Shown here: positions 1 through 8,616 of the stretch, one piece after another
Layout of the letters: each line of letters opens with the position of its first letter
Numbering within the stretch: the stretch's first letter is position 1
DNA from: Pseudomonadota bacterium
GTDB taxonomy: Bacteria > Desulfobacterota > Desulfobulbia > Desulfobulbales > Desulfurivibrionaceae
Assembly (NCBI GenBank): GCA_018830485.1
Contig: JAHJRQ010000002.1
Location: 77,211 to 141,210 of the forward strand
Direction of reading: 5' to 3'
DNA length: 64,000 bases
Position numbers and translations under genes: made by a program
Notes under the pieces: model-generated
Database searches by the model: none
Told to the model about the DNA's origin: nothing
What the model saw: the letters and a program-made list of their open reading frames with translations, nothing else

Positions 1-250
1 GCCCGGCATGGACTTCCGCGAGGTTTTCCATGGAGCCGGCGGACGGCTGGGCCGTGACGATCACGGTCGAAATGCCTTTGACCATTGGGTTTGATTCGAT
101 GGCGTCGGCCACCTGTTGAAAGGTTCCGCCCGCCGGCCCTCCCCGGAAGATGACTTTTTTTGTCAGGGCAAGGGCCTGATGGCCAGGAGTACAAATCAGA
201 AGCAGGCCCATGCAGATGATCAGCGCGAGGTGAAAAGTTTTTTTTGCCAT
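1..250 (-). CDS. TAXI-type TRAP solute-binding protein, N-terminal part
   Basis: The gene starts at 250 and runs off the left edge, so only the first 83 residues are visible. Residues 1-25 form a signal peptide: a KK start, a hydrophobic core and an ALA-type cleavage site. The mature start has a Gly-rich FRGGPAGGTFQQVADAI stretch followed by SAGSMENLAEV. This resembles the N-terminus of TAXI-family periplasmic receptors (GTGGxxGxYY..A then GGSxxNL). Such proteins bind carboxylates or glutamate for TRAP transporters. The membrane subunits would lie outside the window. The family call rests on a short segment. Confidence 0.6.
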   Translation of the reverse strand, partial: MAKKTFHLALIICMGLLLICTPGHQALALTKKVIFRGGPAGGTFQQVADAIESNPMVKGISTVIVTAQPSAGSMENLAEVHAG

Positions 251-471
251 GGGAAGGTTCTCTGTTGAGAGGGGAAACGGCTCGTTAGCGCCGGGTTGGG
301 CGCACGGTGGCGCGATGGGCGTCATTGCCCCGCCCTCTTGTCCTAAAATAGTACCGTGCTTTTTCAGCCGATGCAATATGGATGGTCTTGCACAAAAGTT
401 TGAATGTGACCGCAACGGGTGCTGCGGCTCGTTGAGTCCCGGTAATGCTGCCGGCGAAGGAGAAAACAACC

Positions 472-510
472 ATGCAGACAGACGGTTGGGAAAACTATGA
501 GTATTTTTGA
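472..510 (+). other. possible 12-codon leader ORF overlapping the next gene
   Basis: An AAGGAG ribosome site at 457-462 lies nine bases before an ATG at 472 that opens MQTDGWENYEYF and a stop at 510. The start codon of the membrane-protein gene (497) lies inside it in another frame and has no good ribosome site of its own. This looks like translational coupling through a short upstream frame, but it may be chance. Confidence 0.25.
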
Positions 511-763
511 GATTGTCATGTTGGCGTGCTTTGGGGCGGCCTGGCCTTTTTCCCTCTGCCGCTCGTACCGCTCCCGGACCAATGCCGGCAAGAGCCTTTT
601 TTTTCTGGGGGTGGTTTTTCTGGGATATGTCTCCGGCATTCTGCATAAAATATTTTTCAGCCCCGATATGGTGATAGGCTTGTATATCCTGAACGGAATC
701 ATGGTGTTTGGAGATATTCTCCTGTACTTCCGGAACCGCAGGCTTGACCAACCGGGTGGTTGA
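497..763 (+). CDS. small PQ-loop/SWEET-like membrane protein
   Basis: This 88-residue protein has three predicted membrane segments (about residues 3-20, 31-50 and 56-78). Its sequence pattern (CFGAAWPFSL..SYRSRTNAGKSLFF near the N-terminus, then a GYVSGILHK loop) is that of a small conserved family resembling one half of a PQ-loop/SWEET transporter. Substrate and role are unknown. It stands alone between two minus-strand genes. Its ribosome site is poor; the strong AAGGAG upstream serves an overlapping short frame instead. Confidence 0.7.
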   Translation: MSIFEIVMLACFGAAWPFSLCRSYRSRTNAGKSLFFLGVVFLGYVSGILHKIFFSPDMVIGLYILNGIMVFGDILLYFRNRRLDQPGG

Positions 764-800
764 ACGGAGGGGGAAATGTTGCCGCGTCAGGCCGGTGAAG

Positions 801-2687
801 TTACAGCTCCAACTGAACGCCGACCTCTATGACCTGATCCGAGGGGATGTCGAAAAATGCCGCGGCATCCATGGCGTTGCGCGCCAGGAAGAGGAAAAGG
901 TGCGAGCGCCAGCGCCACATTTCCGGGTGTTCGCCGATGGAGAGTTTTTCCCTCCCCAGAAAAAAGCTGGCCTCTTTCATCTCCAGGTTCACCCCTTTGC
1001 CGCGGGACAGGGCGAAAATGGCGTCAATGTTCGGCTCTTCCATGAAACCGTAGTGGGCAATGATGCGGTAGAGGCCTGCGCCCAGTTTCTCGGCCTCGAT
1101 TTTTTCGAAGTTCGGCACCCTGGGGATTTCCTCGGTGCGGATGTTAAGAAAAATAACCTCCGAGTGCAGGATCTTGTTGTGTTTCAGGTTGTGGATCAGC
1201 GCGGCGGGGACAATATCATGGCCCCGGGTCAGGAACACGGCTTGGCCGCTGACTCGCTGCGGCGGGTTGGCTGCCAGCATATTCTTGAATGCGTCCAGTC
1301 TCGGGGTCAGGCTCCGCATCTTGTTGCCAAGGATTTCCCGACCCTGTTCCCAGGTCAGCATGATGAGGAAGAAGAATCCGCCGATGCCGAGGGCAAACCA
1401 GGCGCCATGGAAGAGTTTGCTCATGTTCGCTGCGAAAAAGGGAAGATCAACCGCAAAGAACAGGGCGGTGAGCAATCCGGCGGTCAGCCGGCTCCAGCCC
1501 CAGCGTTTGCTGGCCACCACAAAAAAGAGGGTGGTGGTGATCAGCATGGTGGCGCTCACTGCCACGCCATAGGCGGCGGCCAGATTGCTTGAGGATTGAA
1601 AGCCCAGGACCAGGCCGATGGTGCAGAGCATCAGGGCCCAGTTCACCGGTCCCACATAGATCTGCCCCATGTGCGAGGACGAGGTGTGGGTGACCCGCAG
1701 CCGGGGAAGATATCCCAGTTGAATCGCCTGGCGGGTCAGGGAAAAGGAACCGGTGATCACGGCCTGGGAGGCGATGATCGTGGCGCACGTGGCCAGGATC
1801 ACCATGGGGATCATGGCCCAGTCCGGAACCAGGGCGTAGAAGGGGTGGTACGCTTCTTCCGGCCGGACAAGCAGGAGGGCGCCCTGGCCGAAATAGTTCA
1901 GGGCCAGGGCCGGAAAGGCGACCAGGAACCAGACCAGTTGGATGGGGCGTTTGCCGAAATGGCCCATGTCGGCATAGATCGCCTCGGCCCCGGTAACCGC
2001 CAGGAAGACCGCGCCCAAGACAATGAAGCCGTGCAGCCTGTTTTCGAGAAGAAAACTGATCCCGTGCCATGGGAAGACGGCGGCCAGAACCTCGGGGTAG
2101 TTGACGATTTGGGCAATGCCGAGGCCGGCAAGGGTGCAGAACCAGAGGAGCATGATCGGCCCGAACAGGCGGCCCACCCTGGCGGTGCCCTGCTTTTGCA
2201 GGAGAAACAGCCCGCCGAGGATGATGATGGTGGCCGGGAGGATATAGGCTTCGAGCAGCGGGGTGATGTTCTTTACCCCTTCCACGGCGCTCAGTACCGA
2301 GATGGCCGGGGTGATCATGCCGTCGCCGTACATCAGGCAGGCGGCAAAAACGCCCAGCCCCACCAGGGCCCATTGCGGGGTGCGGGGCTTGATGTTTTTC
2401 GGTTTGATCAGGGCGGTCAGGGCCAGAACCCCGCCTTCGCCATCGTTGTCGGCCCTGAGGATGAAGCCGAGATATTTAACGCTGACAATGAGCAGCAGTG
2501 CCCAGAAGATGAGGGACAAGACGCCGAGTATATTGCCGGCGGAAGCCGTGATTGCGTACTGGCCGTGGAAACATTCCCGCATGGCGTACAGAGGGCTGGT
2601 GCCGATGTCGCCGAAAACAACGCCCAGGGCCGCAAGCGACAGCGCGGTTAATTTTTTGCCGGGGATTTCATCGGAGGGGGGATTCAT
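801..2687 (-). CDS. kup: Kup-type low-affinity K+ transporter
   Basis: This is a K+ uptake permease of the KUP/HAK/KT family, probably a K+/H+ symporter of the inner membrane. The family signature VFGDIGTSPLYA sits at residues 24-35, about a dozen hydrophobic segments follow, and the C-terminal ~150 residues are soluble, as in Kup (usual length ~620-630 aa; here 628). The start at 2687 is chosen because AGGAAAA precedes it at good spacing; an upstream ATG at 2720 in the same frame adds 11 unlikely residues. It is divergent from the ankyrin gene and monocistronic as far as can be seen. Confidence 0.93.
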   Translation of the reverse strand: MNPPSDEIPGKKLTALSLAALGVVFGDIGTSPLYAMRECFHGQYAITASAGNILGVLSLIFWALLLIVSVKYLGFILRADNDGEGGVLALTALIKPKNIKPRTPQWALVGLGVFAACLMYGDGMITPAISVLSAVEGVKNITPLLEAYILPATIIILGGLFLLQKQGTARVGRLFGPIMLLWFCTLAGLGIAQIVNYPEVLAAVFPWHGISFLLENRLHGFIVLGAVFLAVTGAEAIYADMGHFGKRPIQLVWFLVAFPALALNYFGQGALLLVRPEEAYHPFYALVPDWAMIPMVILATCATIIASQAVITGSFSLTRQAIQLGYLPRLRVTHTSSSHMGQIYVGPVNWALMLCTIGLVLGFQSSSNLAAAYGVAVSATMLITTTLFFVVASKRWGWSRLTAGLLTALFFAVDLPFFAANMSKLFHGAWFALGIGGFFFLIMLTWEQGREILGNKMRSLTPRLDAFKNMLAANPPQRVSGQAVFLTRGHDIVPAALIHNLKHNKILHSEVIFLNIRTEEIPRVPNFEKIEAEKLGAGLYRIIAHYGFMEEPNIDAIFALSRGKGVNLEMKEASFFLGREKLSIGEHPEMWRWRSHLFLFLARNAMDAAAFFDIPSDQVIEVGVQLEL

Positions 2688-2816
2688 ACGGTTTTTTCCT
2701 TTATTTTCGGCAAGCGGCACTATCGGTCATTGTCACTCAAAGTGCAATAAAAAAACATCCTTGCCCGCCTGGCGGGCTTTGCCCTTTGCCCTCGTTGCTT
2801 TCGATGCTATGGTATA

Positions 2817-2825
2817 TGGGATAAT
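2817..2825 (+). promoter_or_regulatory. possible extended -10 promoter for the ankyrin gene
   Basis: TGGGATAAT fits an extended -10 box (TGn plus GATAAT at 2820-2825), about 115 bases before the ankyrin gene start. No good -35 box is seen. Weak evidence. Confidence 0.3.
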
Positions 2826-2941
2826 CATACCTTGCCTTTTGTGAAAACGCCGCAGTTGCGCGCGCAAACAGCGGTGCGTCGCCCGTGGTGGCGGCAGGTT
2901 TTTTCTGTGCCCCGATTATGGGGAAGAGGGAGTCGCAAGCC

Positions 2942-3649
2942 ATGCCCGATGGATATACAGCCATCTTCGCTCTTTTTGCCCTTGTGGCAGTTATCAGCTT
3001 TTTTTTGATCCGGGTGAGCCGCGCCTTGGCTTTGCGTGAGGAGGAGGGGGATGACGGCAAGCCCGGGATTTTTACGCGGTTCCGTCGCCGGGATGATTTT
3101 TTTGTGGTCGATGGAACCGGCAAGACCATTCTCATGCAGGCGGTTGCCCAGGGGTTTGTGGAAGGGGTCGATCATGTTCTGGTCAAAGCCGGTGTCGAAG
3201 CGGTCAATTCCGCCACGGATGACGGCACCACCGCCCTGCATTGCGCCATTGCTCCAGGCAATCCGGCCATTGTGTCCAAACTCTTGGCCTTCGGCGCCCA
3301 ACCGAATGTCGCCGACCATGACGGCAGAACTCCTCTCTGGCTGGCGGCGCACAAGGAGGATGCACGGATCGCCGCCTTGCTTCTTGATTACAAGGCGGAT
3401 CCGAACTGCCGGGTGGGAAAAAACAGACTGACTCCCCTCATGGCTGCGGCAAAAAATGGGCGAATCGAGGTGGTTCATCTGCTCCTTGACCGGGGGGCCG
3501 ACCCTCGACTTGTTTCGGAAGACGGCAGGACCGCGGCCCATTTTGCCAGGGAAAATTTCAAGGCGAATATGGTAGACCAGGTCGCGCATAACCAAAAACT
3601 TGCCCGGATGCTCCTGCGGCTTGAGTCCGTCCTGAAACCCGGAGCGTGA
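2942..3649 (+). CDS. membrane-anchored ankyrin-repeat protein
   Basis: This 235-residue protein has a short N-terminus, one membrane segment (about residues 5-24, rich in F/A/V/I) and a cytoplasmic part with four or five ankyrin repeats. The repeats are recognisable by DGTTALHCAI, DGRTPLWLAA, LTPLMAAAKNG and DGRTAAHFA, each followed by a LLxxGAxPN-type turn. Ankyrin repeats bind other proteins; the partner is unknown. The ATG at 2942 is chosen because GGGAG lies nine bases upstream and the membrane segment begins just after it; an in-frame ATG at 2918 is possible. Confidence 0.85.
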   Translation: MPDGYTAIFALFALVAVISFFLIRVSRALALREEEGDDGKPGIFTRFRRRDDFFVVDGTGKTILMQAVAQGFVEGVDHVLVKAGVEAVNSATDDGTTALHCAIAPGNPAIVSKLLAFGAQPNVADHDGRTPLWLAAHKEDARIAALLLDYKADPNCRVGKNRLTPLMAAAKNGRIEVVHLLLDRGADPRLVSEDGRTAAHFARENFKANMVDQVAHNQKLARMLLRLESVLKPGA

Positions 3650-3868
3650 GCCAAGCAGCCGAATCCCTGTGCGTCATGCCGATCCCCTCCCTGTTGTCTC
3701 GCATATTTTTTCCCTGATTCCGCGGGTCAAAGCACGATAATTCGCCTCTCTTGGGAGCTCACTTTTTTGGTGCGCTGGCTTCATGATATGCTTCGTGCCG
3801 ACAGAGGCGCACCGCTTCCAGTCTTTGGCCTCCGATCGGTTCGGGCGCTGAAAAGGAGATATTTCGCC

Positions 3869-3897
3869 TTGACAGAGTTCAAGTTTTTTCTTATTAA
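3869..3897 (+). promoter_or_regulatory. sigma-70 promoter of the NapH-like ferredoxin gene
   Basis: TTGACA (3869-3874), a 17-base spacer and TATTAA (3892-3897) make a near-consensus vegetative promoter in an AT-rich tract. It lies about 110 bases before the start at 4010. The rest of the 360-base gap (3650-4009) shows no gene. Confidence 0.7.
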
Positions 3898-4009
3898 ACA
3901 AATAAACTTTTTAACTATATACTTAATCTTTAAGTGGTGGCATCGACAGGGGGGCCTTCGGTGGCTAAAGTGATGAAAGCCTGCGTTTTGCAGTCTGAAG
4001 GGTGAGGGG

Positions 4010-4669
4010 ATGAAAGAAAAGAAGAATCGTAAATATTGGCAGATCGGGCTTGCGCCCCTCGTGCCCCTTGTGGTGGTCGGCGGTTATTTTTGGCCCTATC
4101 TCGGCTATATCGCCATCGCCATGCTGCTGTTCATGCTCATCCTTTCCCTGTTTCGCGGCCGTTATTATTGCGGCTGGTTTTGCGCCATGGGTTCTTTTCA
4201 CGAGCGGCTGCTCGCATTGTTCAGCCGCAAGAAGAAGATGCTGCCGGTTCTCAAGGCACCATGGTTTCGCTGGCTTATTTTTGTCCTGATGATGGGTTTG
4301 CTGTTATCCCGGCTGATCCTGGCCGATGGTGATCCAAAAAAAATCGGGGCTGCTTTCGTGATGATGTGGACCATTTCCACAGGGATAGGCATATGGCTTG
4401 GTCTGCTCTGGAAACCGAGGTCCTGGTGCAGCATCTGTCCCATGGGCCTTTTTCAGGGATTTCTCGGGATGCGGGCCTATCGGTTGCAGGTTGGAGACGG
4501 ATGCCGCGAGTGCGGCCTGTGCGAGAAGGTCTGCCCCATTGAAACCAACCCGGGCAGTATGCGGAGCATCGGAAAAGTCAGAAGCGCCGATTGCATGCGC
4601 TGCGGAAACTGTGTGGTGAATTGTCCTGCCAAGGCACTCTCGTTTGCAAAGGGGGCGGATTCCCGCTGA
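4010..4669 (+). CDS. NapH/CcoG-like membrane 4Fe-4S ferredoxin
   Basis: This 219-residue inner-membrane iron-sulfur protein has four hydrophobic stretches (about 12-30, 33-50, 85-103 and 112-132). It carries two CxxxC-type cytoplasmic motifs, CGWFCAMG (~52) and CSICPMG (~141), then two ferredoxin-like 4Fe-4S motifs (CRECGLCEKVCP and CMRCGNCVVNCP). This is the NapH/NosR/CcoG arrangement; members pass electrons from quinol or flavin to periplasmic reductases or assembly steps. No nap, nos or cco genes are adjacent, so its partner is unknown. A TTGACA/TATTAA promoter precedes it and a strong terminator follows. Confidence 0.85.
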   Translation: MKEKKNRKYWQIGLAPLVPLVVVGGYFWPYLGYIAIAMLLFMLILSLFRGRYYCGWFCAMGSFHERLLALFSRKKKMLPVLKAPWFRWLIFVLMMGLLLSRLILADGDPKKIGAAFVMMWTISTGIGIWLGLLWKPRSWCSICPMGLFQGFLGMRAYRLQVGDGCRECGLCEKVCPIETNPGSMRSIGKVRSADCMRCGNCVVNCPAKALSFAKGADSR

Positions 4670-4740
4670 AAAGGGGCAGGTGAATTTTCGGCCCGGCACT
4701 GCTTATCAGCGCTGGGGTGAAAGAAGCCGGCTGTTGACAA

Positions 4741-4779
4741 AAAAAGCCGAATCGCTTGATGGCGATTCGGCTTTTTTTG
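4741..4779. terminator. bidirectional rho-independent terminator
   Basis: A perfect 15-bp stem (AAAAAGCCGAATCGC with its complement) has a 6-base loop and ends in a T run on either strand. It lies between the convergent ferredoxin and flagellin genes and can stop both. Confidence 0.92.
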
Positions 4780-4809
4780 TTGAGGATGTGGCCGCAAGGA
4801 GGATGCGGT

Positions 4810-5649
4810 TCAACCTTGCAGCAGGCTCAATACGTTTTGTTTGTTCATGTTTTTGGCCTGGGCCAGGGCAAAGGATTTCGCCTCGGTGAGAACCTTCATG
4901 GTAGTGAAGTTGATGGTTTCTTCCGCCAGATCAACATCGGCGATGCGCGAGGCGGCGGCCAGCAGGTTGCTGCCGGAGGCGGTCAAGTTGTTGATCGTCG
5001 AGGAAAGCTGCGTTTGGGTGGAACCGATGTCTGCCCGGGCGGCGTTGATCTGTGCCAGGGCCGCATCGGCAATCTTTATGGCATCCTGGGCGCTTTCCTG
5101 GCTCAGAACACTGACCTCGGAGAGCGTGCCCACGGTGGGGCTGCCGAGGGTGTTTGTTTCTGCCGAGGGGATGGACAGCTTCATGGTTTCGCCGCTGTTG
5201 GCCCCCACTTGTATCTCTTTTCCGGAAAAAGTGCCGGAAAGCAACTGCTGTCCGTTATACTTAGTATTTTCGGCGATTTTGTCGAGTTGGTCCAAGGATG
5301 CGTTGACCTCTTTCTGGAGAGCCTGGCGGGACTCCGTGCTTTGGCTGGCGTTTGCCGCCTGGACCGCCTTTTCGCGGATGGACTGCACCAGGGTTGTGGA
5401 CTGAGCCAAAGCGCTGTCCGCCACCTGGGCCATGGAAACGGCATCGTTGGCGTTGCGCAAGGCTTGTCCCATTCCCCGTGCCTGGGTGGTTAGACTGTCG
5501 GCGATGACCATGCCGGCGGCATCATCCGAAGCCTTGTTGATGCGCCGTCCGGAAGCGATTTTTTCCAGGGACGAGGCAAGGTTTTTCTGGCTGCGCCCCA
5601 GTTGGCTGACGGCTAATGCGCTGCTGTTGCTGTTGATCGTAATGGCCAT
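4810..5649 (-). CDS. fliC: flagellin
   Basis: This is the flagellar filament subunit, secreted by the flagellar type III system. The 279-residue protein has conserved N-terminal (INSNSSALAVSQLGRSQKNL, SGRRINKASDDAAGM) and C-terminal (SRIADVDLAEE, QAKNMNKQNVLSLLQG) coiled-coil domains. The variable centre is short, so this is a small flagellin of only D0/D1 plus a little. GGAGG precedes the ATG. No other flagellar genes are in the window, and the gene stands alone between two terminating regions. Confidence 0.95.
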   Translation of the reverse strand: MAITINSNSSALAVSQLGRSQKNLASSLEKIASGRRINKASDDAAGMVIADSLTTQARGMGQALRNANDAVSMAQVADSALAQSTTLVQSIREKAVQAANASQSTESRQALQKEVNASLDQLDKIAENTKYNGQQLLSGTFSGKEIQVGANSGETMKLSIPSAETNTLGSPTVGTLSEVSVLSQESAQDAIKIADAALAQINAARADIGSTQTQLSSTINNLTASGSNLLAAASRIADVDLAEETINFTTMKVLTEAKSFALAQAKNMNKQNVLSLLQG

Positions 5650-5671
5650 GGCACACCTCCTTGTATACCGT

Positions 5672-5701
5672 ATACTATGCGGATATGCCGGAGGAAGTCA
5701 A
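5672..5701 (-). promoter_or_regulatory. possible flagellin promoter and GTATAC palindrome
   Basis: On the minus strand TTGACT (5701-5696), an 18-base spacer and TAGTAT (5677-5672) resemble a sigma-70 promoter. A GTATAC-c/g-GTATAC palindrome (5663-5675) overlaps the -10 region. The predicted leader would be only ~15 bases. No sigma-28 (TAAA..GCCGATAA) or sigma-54 site is seen. Confidence 0.35.
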
Positions 5702-5796
5702 GGAGGAAACCGGAAATTAATTCGTGAACTTGGGCAGATGCGCAGTGTTGGCGTCGCCGATCTCCCGGCGGGTCCTGCCTCCTGCCGGAAACCGCT

Positions 5797-5946
5797 TCAA
5801 TCCGTGTTCGTGTCTGAAAGTTGATCAGGCAGGGATTCAGATGGGATTTCCTTTTTTTCCAGCAGGCTCTGCTTTTTTTCTTCCTTTTTCTTTTTCTTTG
5901 CCAGTTCCCGCTGCCGTTTTTCGTACTGATAGTTAGGCTTTGCCAA
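5797..5946 (-). CDS. small highly charged Lys/Glu protein, TTG start
   Basis: This 49-residue frame opens at a TTG (5946) preceded by GGTGG and reads MAKPNYQYEKRQRELAKKKK, then a KEEKKQSLLEKKE stretch and an acidic tail ending in DTNTD. The MAKPN(Y/F)QxEKRQ(K/R)xLAKKKKKEEK pattern recalls a family of ~50-residue proteins in Deltaproteobacteria and Geobacter relatives, whose function I do not know. It would be a basic, helical, possibly nucleic-acid-binding peptide. It lies between cmoB and flagellin on the same strand. It is easily missed because it is short and starts with TTG. Confidence 0.6.
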   Translation of the reverse strand: MAKPNYQYEKRQRELAKKKKKEEKKQSLLEKKEIPSESLPDQLSDTNTD

Positions 5947-5987
5947 GTCGCCACCATTTTTAGGTAAAGGGTTGATCCGCAGACCAT

Positions 5988-6947
5988 TCAGGGGCTCTTC
6001 GCCCGAAGATATACCCGCAAGGGTGCCGGGTAGCCTTCCACGGTCAGGGTAGGGTTGCCGGGGTCAAGGAAATCTTCGTAGGATTCAAAGGTCATCCATG
6101 TTGTTTTCCGTTGTTCTTCGCTGCTCATGGGGTGGCTGCAAAAGATTTCCACCTCGCTGAAGCCGGTGCGGATGAGCCAGTTGCGCAAGCAACTGGCCGT
6201 GGGCACGAAATAGGTGCCCGGTACCTTAGCATAACGCTCCTCAGGAAAAAGGGCCACCGGTTCCTCGCCGGGAATGGCCTGGGATTCTACAATTAAAACC
6301 CCGCCGGGGCGCATGGCTGCCCGGATTTCCCGCAGCATCTCCACCGGCGAGATGCGGTGGTAGATGATGCCCATCAGAAAAACCACATCAAAACAGGTGG
6401 GGAAGAGGGTGATGTCCTCCACTCCCATCAGCTCGATGAACAGCTCGTCGGCCCCGGCCAAACGGCGGAGGCTCTTGAAACAGTAATAATGCTGGAGAAA
6501 GGGTTCAAGCCCGATAACACAGCGCGGCTTATGCTCCAGCATGCGAAACATGTAATAGCCGTTGTTGCAGCCGATATCGGCCACCACCTTGCCGGTGAGG
6601 TCGGGCAGGGCGGGCAGCAGCCGATTCCACTTGCGCCAGCTTTGCCATTCGGCATCGATTTCAACCCCGAACACCTCGAATGGTCCCTTGCGCCAGGGCA
6701 TGAAGGACCGCATGGCCTCCCGCACCAGGCACAGATCGGTTTCGCCCAACTCATCGGCCCGTCCGATGGTCACCGCATCCTTGCTGAAATCGGTGAACCG
6801 TGCCCGCAGGTGATGCAAGGCCTCATAGGGCTCGCGGAAGCGCAAAAAGCCTTTCTTGGGCTGGGCCAGCCGGGTGGCCGTCTCTGTCCGCCGGGCGCGG
6901 ATGGCGTCCTTGTCGGCAGTTTTCAGCAGGTCAAGATAATCGCGCAT
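5988..6947 (-). CDS. cmoB: tRNA U34 carboxymethyltransferase CmoB
   Basis: CmoB transfers a carboxymethyl group from carboxy-S-adenosylmethionine to 5-hydroxyuridine-34 of tRNAs, making cmo5U. The 319-residue length matches the family (323 in E. coli). Recognised motifs are MPWRKGPFxxxGVxID, the Rossmann SAM loop VADIGCNNGYYMFRM, FLMGIIYHRxSP, and the C-terminal TWMTFESYEDFLDP and TVEGYPAPLR blocks. The ATG at 6947 is chosen because homology begins there; the frame is open further upstream but that part is Arg/Pro-rich shadow sequence overlapping yhbY. The CmoA partner is not in the window. Confidence 0.93.
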   Translation of the reverse strand: MRDYLDLLKTADKDAIRARRTETATRLAQPKKGFLRFREPYEALHHLRARFTDFSKDAVTIGRADELGETDLCLVREAMRSFMPWRKGPFEVFGVEIDAEWQSWRKWNRLLPALPDLTGKVVADIGCNNGYYMFRMLEHKPRCVIGLEPFLQHYYCFKSLRRLAGADELFIELMGVEDITLFPTCFDVVFLMGIIYHRISPVEMLREIRAAMRPGGVLIVESQAIPGEEPVALFPEERYAKVPGTYFVPTASCLRNWLIRTGFSEVEIFCSHPMSSEEQRKTTWMTFESYEDFLDPGNPTLTVEGYPAPLRVYLRAKSP

Positions 6948-6967
6948 GGCCGGGGCTGAGGCGACAG

Positions 6968-7291
6968 CTATTTGCCCTTCGGCAGCTTGATTTTCTTGTC
7001 TTCTTTCTGCTCCTTGTTTTCGCGGAAGAGCAGGAAGGTCTTGCCGATGATCTGGGCGATCCGGCTTTTGGTTTTTTGGGCCAGCAGCTCGGCGGCCTCT
7101 TCCCGGGCGTAGGGGCAACCGTCCTGGATCTTGACCTTGACCAGCTCATGTGCGGTAAGCACTGCTTCCAGCGCGGCAATGAGATTGTCGGTAACGCCAT
7201 CCTTGCCGATCATGACCAGAGGGGACAGGTGGTGTCCCAGACCGCGCAGGTGGCGGGCCTCTTTGCCCGCAAGATACAATTTTTTGTTCAT
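6968..7291 (-). CDS. yhbY: YhbY-type CRM-domain RNA-binding protein
   Basis: This 107-residue protein has the bacterial CRM fold: LxGKEARHLRGLGHHLSPLVMIGKDGVTDNLI, a lengthened GxxG-like loop, and HELVKVKI in the middle. YhbY binds pre-50S ribosomal particles. The usual length is ~97; the tail here adds a charged EQKEDKKIKLPKGK extension. It lies 20 bases upstream of cmoB and probably shares its transcript, which pairs a ribosome factor with a tRNA-modification enzyme. Confidence 0.92.
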   Translation of the reverse strand: MNKKLYLAGKEARHLRGLGHHLSPLVMIGKDGVTDNLIAALEAVLTAHELVKVKIQDGCPYAREEAAELLAQKTKSRIAQIIGKTFLLFRENKEQKEDKKIKLPKGK

Positions 7292-7405
7292 GTCTTTTGC
7301 CTAAAGCCGTTGTATTTAAGGCGCTGTCGTCGTCCGTAGATCAGAGACGGCATGCGAAGCCGCGACGAAATGCTCACGAGTGGCGAGGCTGTTCTGCAAC
7401 AGAGC

Positions 7406-8602
7406 CTAAAAGAGGTTTGAGATAATTCTGGAGCCGCCGACCCACATGCCGGCCACAGCCCCGATGCTCGGCAGCATAAAGGCCAGAAAAAGCCGCAACA
7501 GCCGGTTGCGCCACCAGCCGCGGACGCTTGCCATGTCTTGCAGCACGGTTTCAAACTCAATCACCAGCGGCGGTTGGGCCATGACCTGAATGAATGCCGT
7601 GAGGTGTCCCACGCCGAGCACGGGCAGCAGGGTGGTGATGGGCGCTCCGACAAAGGCGCCGAGGATGGTAAAGGGATGGGCCAGCGCCAGAATGGCCCCG
7701 AATGCGGCGGGAAGGCCGGTGGCCAGAATCCAGAACAGCACATTCTCGCCGGCCACCTCCGCGCCCTTGGTGACGGCGATCGCAACCAGAGCCAGCACGA
7801 TGATGGCGGGGATGGCCCAACCGATCACCTTCCAGACCGGAGACACCGGCGGAATTATGTTGATCCCTTCCATCTGGCCGCTGCGGTCTTCGCCAAGGGC
7901 CGTTTTGATCCCGGCCACATGCCCGGCCCCCACCACGGCCACCAGCCTCTTGCCTTCGGCCCCCTTGATTTTTTCCGCCAGAAAGGTGTCCCGCTCGTCG
8001 ATGAGCACCTGCTTGAGCTCGGGCATGGCCTGGCCCAGTTCACTGAGCAGCTCGGAGAGAACATCGCTTTCCTTCAATTCCCGCAGTTTGTCCTCGGTGA
8101 TCTCTGTTTCCTCGAACATGCTGGTGAGAATACTGGCCAGCAGATAGTTTTTGCGCCAAAACGAGGTGGATTGCCAGGCCCGGCGCAGGGTGACCCGCAC
8201 ATCCCGGTCGCAGAGCGTCACGGGGATGCCGTATTTCTCCGCCTCCTGCACGGCCTCCAGTAGCTCGGTGCCCGGCTTGACCCCCATCTGGTCGCCGAGG
8301 CGTTTTTGATACGAGGCAAGAAGCATGTTGATCAGCAGGGTGGAGAGCTGTTTCTTGCGGATGATTTCCCGCAGGTCGAGAAGCTCCCAGGTCTTGCGCT
8401 TGGCCAGGGCCTCGTAGCGTTTTTCGTCAAGTTCCACGCAGACGCAGTCCGGCCTTTCCGCAGCAATGACCTGGCGCACCAGATCCACCGACTCCTTGGA
8501 GATGTGGGCCGTGCCGATGAGGAAGATTTCCCGGTCGCCCAGCTTCAGGCAATGGACATCCGGGGGATAATTGGAGGCGGACTCCGCCGTGGGTTCAATC
8601 AT
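7406..8602 (-). CDS. TraB/TIKI-family membrane protein
   Basis: This 398-residue protein carries the TraB/GumN/PrgY domain in its first ~240 residues (FLIGTAHISKESVDLV, CVELDEKRYEAL, then VVGAGHVAGI), whose GTAH, E and GxGH residues are the proposed metal-binding site. Three or four membrane segments follow (about 265-285, 295-325, 330-350 and 370-390). TIKI relatives are metalloproteases; PrgY relatives inhibit peptide pheromones. The bacterial role is unproven. It starts 14 bases after the FadL-type gene ends, so the two are probably co-transcribed. Confidence 0.85.
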   Translation of the reverse strand: MIEPTAESASNYPPDVHCLKLGDREIFLIGTAHISKESVDLVRQVIAAERPDCVCVELDEKRYEALAKRKTWELLDLREIIRKKQLSTLLINMLLASYQKRLGDQMGVKPGTELLEAVQEAEKYGIPVTLCDRDVRVTLRRAWQSTSFWRKNYLLASILTSMFEETEITEDKLRELKESDVLSELLSELGQAMPELKQVLIDERDTFLAEKIKGAEGKRLVAVVGAGHVAGIKTALGEDRSGQMEGINIIPPVSPVWKVIGWAIPAIIVLALVAIAVTKGAEVAGENVLFWILATGLPAAFGAILALAHPFTILGAFVGAPITTLLPVLGVGHLTAFIQVMAQPPLVIEFETVLQDMASVRGWWRNRLLRLFLAFMLPSIGAVAGMWVGGSRIISNLF

Positions 8603-8616
8603 GTTTTTGTGTCATA

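Noticed and set aside
3674-3973. Short frames on both strands in the gap before the NapH-like gene
   Set aside because: No ribosome sites or conserved pattern, and the promoter lies in the same stretch.
5613-5987. 124-codon minus-strand frame reaching into flagellin
   Set aside because: It overlaps the flagellin start and has random basic composition. The neighbouring frame holds the credible 49-residue protein.
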